Origin: Diphasiastrum complanatum | Lineage: Eukaryota; Streptophyta; Lycopodiopsida; Lycopodiales; Lycopodiaceae | Direction of reading: 5' to 3' | Assembly: GCA_029204225.1 (NCBI GenBank) | Contig: CM055097.1 | Span: forward strand, 7,275,676-7,339,675 | DNA: 64,000 bases | In this document: positions 10,763 through 20,400 of the stretch, piece by piece | Layout: every line of letters starts with the position of its first letter | How positions within the stretch are numbered: position 1 is the stretch's first letter | The notes under the pieces: model-generated | Told to the model about the DNA's origin: nothing | Seen by the model: only the letters and a program-made list of their open reading frames with translations | Databases searched by the model: none | Position numbers and translations under genes: made by a program

Positions 10763-11539
10763 TTTCTAACCATAGATCCAGCGGTACCAGGATCCGCGGA
10801 TCCCGGTACCGCGGATCCATACTGGTACCACGGATCCATACTGATCCGCGGTACCATAATATATAATATTTTTTTTATTTTTTAAAAAAAATGAAATAAA
10901 ATCAAGTGGGCAATATGGGTATCAGTTTGAAGCTGTTGACGAGAGCAGTGCATTTATACAGGTTACCGGTTCTGACGAGAGCAAACAACCAAAGGACCAA
11001 GGGGATGCAAAGCACCAAAAAGTGTGTTTTTGCTCAGGGAGTCGGAAGGGCAAATCATGAAGAGGTTTAAGGTTTAGGGTCGGGGTCTACCGGCAGCCCC
11101 CGAACCCCGCCGTTGGGGGCTCTGCCCCCCAAACCCCCTGCCGGGGGGCTACCGCCCCCCGAACCCCCAAGACTTGCTGCTATATAGAAACTGTAATCTA
11201 GCCATCTCATAACCATCATGATCTCACAGTAGACCCTATACTAACAACCGTGCTCAGTAATGGCTTCTCCTCATAACGGGGGCCTTACAGATCTGAGCTC
11301 ACGGTTAACTAGTGACTACTAAACTGAGAGGTGCATTATTTAGTTGTCTAACACAATTTGTAGCTGAAAGCACCGGCAACCTGCATAAATGCACTGCTCT
11401 CGTCAAGAGCTTCAAGCTGATACCCATAGTGCCCACTCATTTTTTCTAAAAAATAAAAATAGAAAATGGTGCCGCCCTGGTACCACGGATTTTTGGGCGG
11501 CACCATAATGGCGGCACCACGTGCCACTATGTTTCTAAC
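10763..11539. mobile_element. Foldback / hAT-like non-autonomous element with C/G-rich core
   Basis: The element proper is 10771-11531, flanked by the 8-bp duplication TTTCTAAC (10763-10770 and 11532-11539). Both ends read CATAG inwards. Long internal inverted arms lie at about 10852-10968 and 11364-11473. They share agtgggca.tatgggtatcag, ttgaagct.ttgacgagag and cagtgcattta..caggtt. Outside the arms are short GGTACC/GGATCC/CCGCGG units (10793-10851) and at the right end GGTGCCGCC units. The shared phrase tggtaccacggat occurs in direct orientation at both ends. The centre (11085-11172) is a run of C5-C6 and G5-G6 blocks. The 8-bp duplication fits the hAT superfamily. There is no transposase, so it would depend on another element. 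Confidence 0.65.
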
Positions 11540-12610
11540 ATATAAGATTAGTAAAGAATAGCATACTACTGATCACAGTATCTATGATTTTATGGCTGTT
11601 TTACCTAGTGCAAGGGTCACTAGAGAATCCATTTCCCATAGTGTAAAGGTTCCCTCAGATTTTTTGAATTAAAATGAAAATCCATTCCATGGTGAAAAAG
11701 TTCTCTTAAAATAGTTTACCTATCCCATTAACCATAAAAAGTCCATGACAAAATTTTAGGAGGACAGAAAATTTTGTTTGTTGCTGGTAAAAGTTCCAAA
11801 CGATTTGGTAGATCAACTTATCATAGAGAATGACACGGGAACATTTTTTACAGCACATCTTGGAATCCATCTGGTGAAGAATAAGTAAGATTTTGGCCCA
11901 ACCTTTAAAATAAGGGAATGGTTTTTCTGTAAACCTTTATTGGCCATTTGGGTCATCTATTTTATTTTTGTCCTGCCTGCCCGTAAGGTCTGAAAAATTA
12001 AGGTAAGCTTATTAGGTAGGGTGAGACATAGTTTTGAAAATGACCAGAACCACCAATGAAGGTCGGCTGAAAGACCATTCGCCTATGCATTCAGCAATTG
12101 AATGGAACTTTTATTCTTCATGTATATTGTGATTACCTGGTTTTTGTTGTTGTTGTCCTCCTTCTCAAGCAGATCTTTCACTCTCTGGGGCTTCAAACAA
12201 AATTAAACAGAACAGGATCAATTACGTGCAGATTCCAGAAAAAAAAATTTAAGAGATCTTATCAAATTTCACTATAGTGACAAGCCGAAAGGTTTTCCAC
12301 CCCATTGCCCTTACTTATCACACATCCATACTGGGTTTTCAGAAGCAGAAACTCAGATTGCATTGCAGTTGGTATATTTCAGTGTCTACTATCGTTGCAG
12401 CATATCCGAAAGGGAAAACAGAAAAATCGGTTTGCATTCAACAATCTGATTCTAGCTTATGAGTGCAACATAAACAACAAAAACAACAACAACACAGAAT
12501 TGGGTGCAACATTACAACATAGATTCATGATAATCGTAGATTCATAGAGCAGATTTGTTAGATTTTTGCTACCTCTTTCAGCAGCAGCAGCACTGCAATG
12601 AACCCCCTTC
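11540..12610. other. Non-coding DNA, nothing recognised
   Basis: Small frames near 12277-12547 overlap on shifted registers and show no family pattern. A CAACAAAAACAACAACAAC run sits near 12473-12493. Nothing else stands out. Confidence 0.45.
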
Positions 12611-12728
12611 CTGAAACAAATTCATGCTTCTTGGTTTCCAAGGGGAGGCTCGAACCTGGGACCAAAGAAACTTTGGATGCCAAGCTAACCAGTTGAGCCA
12701 ACCCCCTTGGGTCTGAAACAAATTCATG
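12611..12728 (-). mobile_element. 86-bp tRNA-like SINE, copy 1, with 16-bp target duplication
   Basis: The body is 12627-12712 on the minus strand, flanked by perfect 16-bp direct repeats ctgaaacaaattcatg at 12611-12626 and 12713-12728. Read on the minus strand it has an A box TGGCTCAACTGG and a B box GGTTCGAGCC. An 8-bp acceptor-like stem is formed by CCAAGGGG near the 5' end and CCCCTTGG after the B box. Only 11 bases follow (AAACCAAGAAG), with no poly(A), no poly(T) and no simple repeat. The 3' side can also fold as CTTGG-AAA-CCAAG. It is essentially one tRNA-sized unit that has been retroposed. About 90% of positions match copy 2 at 13483-13568, which has exactly the same length. I do not recognise the family. 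A plain tRNA retropseudogene is the main alternative, but two equal-length dispersed copies argue for a family. Confidence 0.82.
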
Positions 12729-13466
12729 ACAAAAGCACTCTTTACTCTCCCCAGAGGCCTTATGGCACCGTTCATTCTAAGCAGCCCACTTGGATGCTCG
12801 CCACGAGTCTCATTTGCCACGTGTAAGCTCATAGTGGTCGATCTATGACACGTGGCAGAATCTGGATGCTTCTTGAATGGTTCTAAGCGAATCCAATGGT
12901 GGCGGGATTGAAATACTACCAAAAGTATATGAAAAAGGCAGAATATGCTAAAGCAGGGGGCGAATAAAATATATCGTTATTGATTTTGTGGGGACCAAGT
13001 ATAACTCTTTCTTGAGTAGAAAAGGGCAACCCTTTTGGGGGGCTTTTTCAAGAGGATTTAGGTTATGCACTTGGATGTGAGCAATATGCCACACCAGTTA
13101 CATGCTTCACTCTGCATTGGTAAAAAAGTAGACTCTGCGTTGGTAAAAAAGTAGAGAGATGGAGGGACTTAGCAAGGAGTATTGGACTTAAATTTCAACA
13201 TACCTCCCAAGATGGGGTTGTCTATATAGTGCAAGCAACAGGTTTAAAAATTCAAGCCTTCCAAAGGTAGCGTCCACTAAGAAGACCGCCACAACTAACC
13301 AAAATCTATCATCTATGCACCACATCGGCTCCTAAATGTGTGTAGCCCTATAGCCTATATGGGAGTTACCTTTAAAAGGTAGTGTGTGACGTGTGTCAAC
13401 TAGAGGATGCATGCATAGGAAATCAACATGGGAAAATGTTTGGAGACTGTCCTAAGAGGCTCTTTC

Positions 13467-13584
13467 CATGTCCACCAGATGAGCCCAACGGGGTTGGCTC
13501 AGTTGGTTAGCTTGACATCCAAAGTTTCTTTGGTCTCAAGTTCGAGCCTCCCCTTGGAAACCAAGAAGCATGTCCACCAGATGA
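13467..13584 (+). mobile_element. 86-bp tRNA-like SINE, copy 2, with 16-bp target duplication
   Basis: The body is 13483-13568 on the plus strand, flanked by perfect 16-bp repeats catgtccaccagatga at 13467-13482 and 13569-13584. The A box is TGGCTCAGTTGG, a full match to a tRNA A box. The B box is AGTTCGAGCC, one change from consensus. The 3' end is the same CTTGGAAACCAAGAAG as copy 1. In element orientation both copies have target duplications that start with CATG, so the true end may be ...AAGAAG or ...AAGAAGCATG; four bases of shared sequence at the junction would fit priming by pairing between RNA end and target. The acceptor-like stem is weaker here than in copy 1 (AACGGGG against CCCCTTGG). 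Confidence 0.82.
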
Positions 13585-15499
13585 CCCGGGCTGTGCATCG
13601 ACGTACATCATGCTTTCACCTGAGAGAATGGGTTCACCCGTTCTCTCCAAGAGTTGATCCTGCAAACCCTCTCACCCGTTCACCAACCCGTGTTGGTTGT
13701 AGACGTCAGCATGCCTGGGTGAGGGGGTGAGCATGGAAAGGCACCCTAAGCCCTGCGGCCGTCAAGGAAGGCTAATCTTCAAGAATATATTGAATGGTCA
13801 ATCTTGACAAAACAAGAGTGGAAAAGTCACATAGACATAGATTTTATACACATGTGCACACCTTATAACATATTTACATTGGTACTAAAAACCAACATTC
13901 TCTTGAGAATGAAATTAGCAAACGTTTTTGAAAAATCAAATTGAAATGTCTTTCACGAGATAGAAAGTATTATCAAATGGGTAAAGCCTACCCCATGCAC
14001 GTGGGTAATAAGACTTGGGGAGGGAGGTATTAGCAAGCTTGTAGGGCAAGCCAATCCTTCTCTTTGCAAACTAGGCCCAACCCCTTCATTGTAGCAATGT
14101 CAGTTAAAGTTGAGTCTTTTATTTCAATGTCATTCCAAATGTGGGTGAGAATGGGCCACTCTATGACTTTATATTTGAAATATGTGTTATGTCTCACAAC
14201 ATCGCCAAGTTGAGAGTGTTTCTTGGAGCGTAAGTGACCTAGGCTTGAATTTTGACTATGGTGGGAATGAGACATGCAAAGTTCACTCCACCCTTGGCCA
14301 TGTACATGATAAAAAACTAGATGCTTAATTGAATGTCAAAAGTGTGTATATAGATATGTGTTTCAAATAAGATGATTAAAACATCACAAGAAGCTTCGCC
14401 TTATGTAGGGAATTTAAATCTTATAAATTTTTTTAAAAGAAAAACAAAAATTACATTTTATAAAAATCAAACAACAATACAAAATAAATAACAAATAAAT
14501 AGCTCATTTTAACGCTCAAACTTAACAAATCATCACAATAACTTAGAGCTGATGGCAAACCTAAGAACTTGCTCACAAAGTTTTAGTGGAAGAAAATTTA
14601 GTACCCATGATATTAGGCTTCCGACATGCTACCTTATAATAATGCTCTTAAGGCACAAAACATTCTCATTGACCATCCACGTTCTACAATCTTTGCTGCC
14701 AACAAACTAAACACTGCAAATGACATCAGAAGCATTTGTTCATAATCCGATCGCAAGGAAGCAATGAAGAAAGACGCTGAATATGTCACTGACCAATTGT
14801 TGTTATCACACGTTACCTGATGACGTGCCTGCTCCTCTACGTTGATATCTATTGGTGGTCGCTTCTGATATGGGATGCCAGTTAGCGCTTCACAGCACAT
14901 AACCAACTTCTCACGATAGTGGGTGGAAATCATAGCAGATAGTCTGCTCAACAGCAGGCAGCGGAAACAACAACGACGGCTGATATCAGATCTCGAAGGG
15001 CTTCAAAAACAACAAAGATCCAACAATAGCAGGGTTGTGCTTTTCCAAGATCAGCAGGGCAGCGTCTCACAGCTCCTGCTCAAAACCAATGTTTCTATCA
15101 ATCAAAATTAACAATGTTGAATTTCTCAATGGGACAGCGATTAGAACTTTCACAATCGTGATTCTTGAAGTGGTTCCATTTTTTAAGAGGTAAATTTGCT
15201 CGAGTCATTGAACTCATGTCTGGCTGCAACTTCTGAATCATTTGCTTAGATATCGTAGGTGAGATTCATTTGGCTGGTCAATGCATGGCAGCAACAGCAT
15301 AACACGGGTTCTTCTCTTTCATGCTTCTCCTGACATAGAGCAATCCAATAGCAGCAACAAAGACAATCAACAATGAGGCAAAGATCAGCAAAGGTTTGTT
15401 GTTCAACAAATGAGCAGCATGAGCTCTTTGGAGAAATAGAAAACATGATAGCAAGAAGCAGTTCACTAAGCATGCTTTTTGAGTTGACTACAGTTTTCA
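13585..15499. other. Non-coding DNA upstream of the LINE remnant
   Basis: No gene is recognised. Short frames at 14030-14275 and 14634-15111 show no family pattern. The part nearest 15500 could be the 5' untranslated region of the LINE that follows. Confidence 0.4.
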
Positions 15500-18250
15500 A
15501 TGGAAGATGGCAATCATGACATTGTCAATATGGTTTATAGTGGATATCAACACAAAAAGAGATCGCTTCACAATCCCTTTTATCCCCACCTCCCTCTTCT
15601 CGTCCTCATCATAAATCTACTCTTGCTGGTCCATCTCTTTCTCAACGTGCAACATCTCTTCCTCAACCTGCACCGTATATCCCCCACATACTTGTACATC
15701 AATTTCTTCCTCTCCTTTGTCATATTTGCAAAATCCTATACCACCACCCTCTCATGTATCTTGGTTTTCCTCGTCTTCGTCTTTATGCCCCCATTCCAAT
15801 TGCCCTTTGTCTGGATGTACAAAGAGCTCTCCGACTACTCTTAACCCATTTAGCTACCAACCCTTCTAATATTGCTGCTTGGCATGCCTTTTTGCTTTTT
15901 TCTCTTTGGTGTTTGCCACTTTCTTCTAGAGGTGGTGAAGCAGGTTATTGAGAAACTCGTAACAAAATTCGGCATTTCATCTTAGGTGATTGGAAAAATT
16001 TACAAGAAGATCTTTTTCTTCGTTACAATGCGCTTGCGACAAAATGTGAGTTTGTTTCTATCTCGGACTCTGCATCCATTCCTATTCATAGTCTATATGT
16101 TGTGTTTTGCTTGGGCAAACTGGTGAATAGCACGTGCCCTTGCTCCTTTAATTATAACAATGCCTTCTTCTAGTACTATTCAAACACTGGAGCTGCTTCA
16201 TCCCCATGCAAATGACACTCTCCCTTTGTTTGTAGAAGACTTTTTTATCTCCATCTGACAGAGGTTCATTTTATTAAAGCTTTTCTTTGCAGTCCTCGTC
16301 TCTCTACTGGTGGGCCTTCAGGGATGGTCTTTGAGCACCTGCATCATTGTTTTTCTCCAAATGATTCTGCTAGTGACTTTGATGTTCTTTTCATGGCTAT
16401 GTTTCAAGAACTACGTGGTGCTCATGATACGCTAACCTTGCTCATTCCTTTTGTGCATTGCTTACTCCTTTGTACTTTAGTCATGCTTCTTGTACAGGTA
16501 ATATTGTTACAATCATTTCTTTTGCTGCTAAAACTTGACGAGGGAATCCCTTAGGTGGACCTCTCTTTGCTTTGACACATTATTGTACATTGTGTGCTAC
16601 TACTACAGGTTTTTCCTCTTGTTTATTTCCCTCCATTATAGATGATACACATATTGTGAGACCTGCTTGTGACACCATCCCTATTTTTTTACATTTCCTC
16701 TTTTGGGCTTATGGTTAATAGGCCTAAGTGTGTAGTTAATTGGTGTCCAAAAGACCTTTCAGTCGATTTCTCCTTTCTCGCAAATTTTGTTACTCTTGAG
16801 AATGGCATTATGGCACTTGGTGTTCCCATCGGTTCTCTTGAGTATATTACTTCATTTATGTGGGATTCTCTGGATGAATTTACTCGTCATTCTGATATGT
16901 TGTCAAAGCTTGGAAACTCTCAAGTTGCTTTCAAAATCCTCACTCAATGCTTTGCCCAACATCCTGGCTATTCTCTACGTTGTGTTTCTCCTTCACCTGA
17001 TGTATTATTATTACTTCAAGATTTTGATGATACTTTGCTGGGCGTATTTGGTTGACTTTTAGGGCCAGACATCTTTGACACTTGTGAAGGTCAGTTTTCT
17101 AAGTGACAAAGTTCTCTTTCTGCTTTCTCAGGTGGTCTAGCATCTACCGCGTGCACTGCTCCAACTGCTTTTCTAAGGAGTTGGACTCTTGTTGCCTCTA
17201 CACTAGTTTCCAGGTTTCAGCAAGGTAATCAGTCTCTTCTTCTTGATTCAATGGCTCATGTGGAAACCGACAATATTTCTTTTCAAAATGCTCCTCACAC
17301 TGCTAGAGATTTACTTCCACCGTTAGTGCAATTTTTGATGCCTCCCTTTGAATCTTTGGGCAAATCAACGATTGGTGTCTCAAAAAACTCTCATGGATCA
17401 TCTTTACTCTCATTCCTTCACTGCACTTATCAATGATTCACCATATGATGTTCAAGCTCGTTTCATGTGCTGGTCCAAGTGCAACGACTTGGTTAGTTGC
17501 ACATGCAGTTCTTCCATTATTGCAACTTTCATCTGACTTCTTTATCACTGCCCTTCGTACCATGTTGGGACTTCCACATCTAGTCTTAAGTGGGCTTTGT
17601 AAGTGTTTATGTGGGCATGTTTTGGATTCCCTGGATACTCATCTTATGCAATGTCCCGACTCCCTCAAGTGGAGATCGTATAGTGTCACATGATTCCATT
17701 CATGATGTTCTTGCAGCTATTGCTCATGATAGTGGGTTCGATGTTGTTCGAGAGCAGACACACATTTTGCCATGGCATTCTAGGCAATCATCTCATCAAC
17801 GTGTTGACCTTGTTCTCTCGTGTGAGGGAATTCACACTCTTGGAGATATTGTTATTGATGATCCCTCTCGATAGGACCTTCTTCGTCGCTCTTCCACCAC
17901 ACAAGGGATTGCCGCATCTCACACAAATCAAGAGAAGGAGAGAGATTAAAATGATCGTGCATTTGGTGAAGACATCTCCTTTGCTTTGGAAACATATGGA
18001 TGTCTTCATAAGAAATTTAATGATTTTTTGTCATTATGTGCAAAGCTTGTTGTGAACCGCTAGGGACAAAATATAACGTTACCATTTGTCATTGTATCTT
18101 TCTATCATCAACGTATTTTTGTTGCATTGCAACGTTCACAGGCGCTTTCAATTCTTCGACGAGATCAAGTTGCAGGGACGTTGAGTTCGAAGCTTCCTAC
18201 ATTACCTATTACTGCAACTATTCTAGCTAGTGACTTACATCAAGCAGTAG
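15500..18250 (+). pseudogene. LINE remnant: RT, Cys/His finger and restriction-like endonuclease
   Basis: Fragments in all three plus frames align in order with one long non-LTR retrotransposon protein. N-terminal region 15820-16080 has TNPSNIAAWHAFLLFSL and SRGGEAGY. RT fingers, 16260-16430, have LSTGGPSGMVFEHLHH. RT palm, about 16540-16670, has RGNPLGGPLFAL followed by IDDTHIV in place of the usual ADD-containing box. RT thumb, 16694-17055, has GLMVNRPKC, IMALGVPIGS and FAQHPGYSLR. Next comes CKCLCGHVLDSLDTHLMQC (17601-17657), a CxC..HxxxC finger, and then QRVDLVLSCEGIHTLGDIVI (about 17799-17858), which fits the V/PD-x(11-12)-D signature of the restriction-like endonuclease of early-branching LINEs (R2, NeSL, Utopia and allied clades). 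Several stops and frameshifts make it dead. The 3' end is probably in the T-rich tract near 18250. L1 and RTE plant LINEs use a different, N-terminal endonuclease. Confidence 0.75.
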
Positions 18251-18639
18251 GTTTTGAGTTATTATTTTAATATTTTATGTTTTACATTAATATTTTATGT
18301 GCTTTCATCTATTTGTACATTGATGGGTTTTTTCATCTTTTAATAATCAGAGTAGGAGTGAGTTTTTTAAAGCACAAACCTTAATTTAAGTTTAACATTC
18401 TTGTATTATGATGGTGGGCATGAGGTGTTTGAAAGCACACACCAAAAATAACTCTAGCCTTTTTGTCTTCATAAAACTTATTGTGGGGTTAGCGAATATG
18501 TATATTGGGATGGCATCTACTATGAGAAGTAGTAGAGGTGGTGTGCTAATTGTGCTAACTTGCAATAGGGGAAGGTGAATGATGCTTAAACTTGGCAAAT
18601 GATGGGACAAGTTTGGTTTGGCTTGTCCCCTCAAGTTTG

Positions 18640-19213
18640 GTACACACCAGTGTTGGGCGGGTATTGATATTTTCAATACCAGTCGGAACTTGGTATTATA
18701 CTTTTTTAAAAACTTTGATACCAGTTGGGTATGAAGATCATCATATTTGTAAATTGGTGGATGGTATCAACTGGCCTGGGTATTGCAGGGGTGATACCAG
18801 CCAAGTATAAACCCGCGGGTATGAGTATATAAATTAGCCATTTTATGAAGGGTAGTATGCATTTAATGAAAAGCATGATCTTTTTAAATCTAATATGCAT
18901 ATGATTTTGAAGGCCAATACTTTGTTGGTGCGCACCAATGTCTTTGGGAAACCATGAATAACATTTATCACATATGTAAATTTTGAAAACCAACTAAAAA
19001 TGGATACTATATTGAGACTGTGTTAAATTTAAATTTTTCGCCCCTGATCCGAGTATCGATATGTGCATGGATGGGCTAAAACCAGCCCAGGTCGAGTATC
19101 GACCGTAACATCACAAAGTCATATATCGGTCGGGTATGTTCTACAATACCATTGTTGATACCATTGCTAATACCACCCGGCCACCTATATACCCGCCCAA
19201 CACTCGTACACAC
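18640..19213. mobile_element. hAT-type MITE with 8-bp target duplication
   Basis: The element is 18648-19205 (558 bp). Its left end reads CAGTGTTGGGCGGGTAT and the right end on the reverse strand GAGTGTTGGGCGGGTAT: 16 of 17 positions agree. The flanks are the 8-bp repeat GTACACAC at 18640-18647 and 19206-19213. The start CAGTGTTG and the 8-bp duplication are what hAT elements show. Inside, the short word GGGTAT or its complement ATACC recurs a dozen or so times, concentrated towards both ends, which could be subterminal transposase-binding repeats. There is no coding capacity. The right duplication merges into a CA repeat (19206-19236), which slightly weakens that side. Confidence 0.75.
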
Positions 19214-19579
19214 ACACATATACACACACACACACACAAAATATAATATTTAGTATGACTTAAATGATGCACTAATTGCAAGACTAATCAAATGATGCAC
19301 TAATCAAATTGCTTGTGTTGACAGTACCGAGCAAGAAGAGATGCAAACAAAGAATCAGATGATTATGATGAGTTCAGCTGTTTACTGCCGCTTTACTGCT
19401 TAATCGTATTATGAACTAGTTGGTAGACTTGCTACTCATAGACTACGTTTGCCATTGGCAAACTTAGATGAATGGAGATCGTGCTTAGTTATCTGTTTGC
19501 TGCTGCTTGTTTGTGGATATACTTATTTTTTATGCTTCTTTTAGACTGCTTTATTTCATTTCTGTTGGAACTGGCTTCC

Positions 19580-20400
19580 TCTAGGATTGTGCTACTTCAT
19601 TGCATTTATATCTGGTTTTGTTTGGTTCAGACCGTTTACGTTACCCCTATGTATTTTTAAGGCATTTGCAAAATGGCGACAGATTTGATTTATACTGTTG
19701 TGGTGAAGGTGCTGATCTACGGTTTCATTGCTTCCTAATACTCATGATTTGTAATCTCTCGTTATAGCATAGAAACTGGGTTTGTAACGATTAAATAATG
19801 TACTTGTTTTAATGAAGTGGTCAGTTCTTTTGCTACTGTTCTGTTTTAAAATAAGAAACTTTTGATTCATATGGCCGTGTGTAATTTACTACTCCGACTT
19901 TTAGTCTCGTCGTTTAGTTCAGTGGAGTACTGGCTAATGGCTGCTCCTTATGAAAAAGTGGCCTCATGTCACTTCTTTAGTGACCGACTTCTGCTGGGAA
20001 TAAGCTACTTCATTTCATTTCGTTCTGGTATGTTTTGGTTACAGACCTTTAACATTACTCCCATGTAGTGAGTTTATAAGGCAATGGCTAAATGGCGGCA
20101 TTTTTAATTTATACTGATGTTGTTAAGGTGCTAATTTCCGATATCATCGCGTTCTACTACTCATAATTTGTATTATCACCTTATTGCATAGAAACATGTT
20201 TTTTCATGTTTAAAAGACATACTTGTAAATGCGAAGTTGCCGGATCATTTGCTACGCTTTTGACTATTAAAACCTATGATGCATTTGACCGCGTTTAATT
20301 TGTTACTCCGACTTTTCGTCTTTACTTTCAATTTAGTGGAGAACTGGCTAAATGCAGTTCCTTCTGGTTCTTATGTTTTGTTGTCTATCTTTCCCTTTCC
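19580..20400. repeat. Tandem duplication, period about 414 bp
   Basis: Two diverged copies follow one another. gctacttcat..catttca occurs at 19591 and 20004; actccgactttt at 19891 and 20305; ggcaaatggcg-type and gcatagaaac words keep the same spacing. The whole 19.3-22.8 kb tract is T-rich on the plus strand. I cannot assign it to a gene or a known element. Confidence 0.6.

Noticed and set aside
13600-13735. G/C-richer block with repeated cacccgttc words
   Set aside because: Short and without coding pattern or boundaries; not enough to call a feature.
15246-15500. Minus-strand frames of 62-84 codons with hydrophobic runs
   Set aside because: Two overlapping registers, no recognisable membrane-protein family, and located in the probable leader of the LINE.
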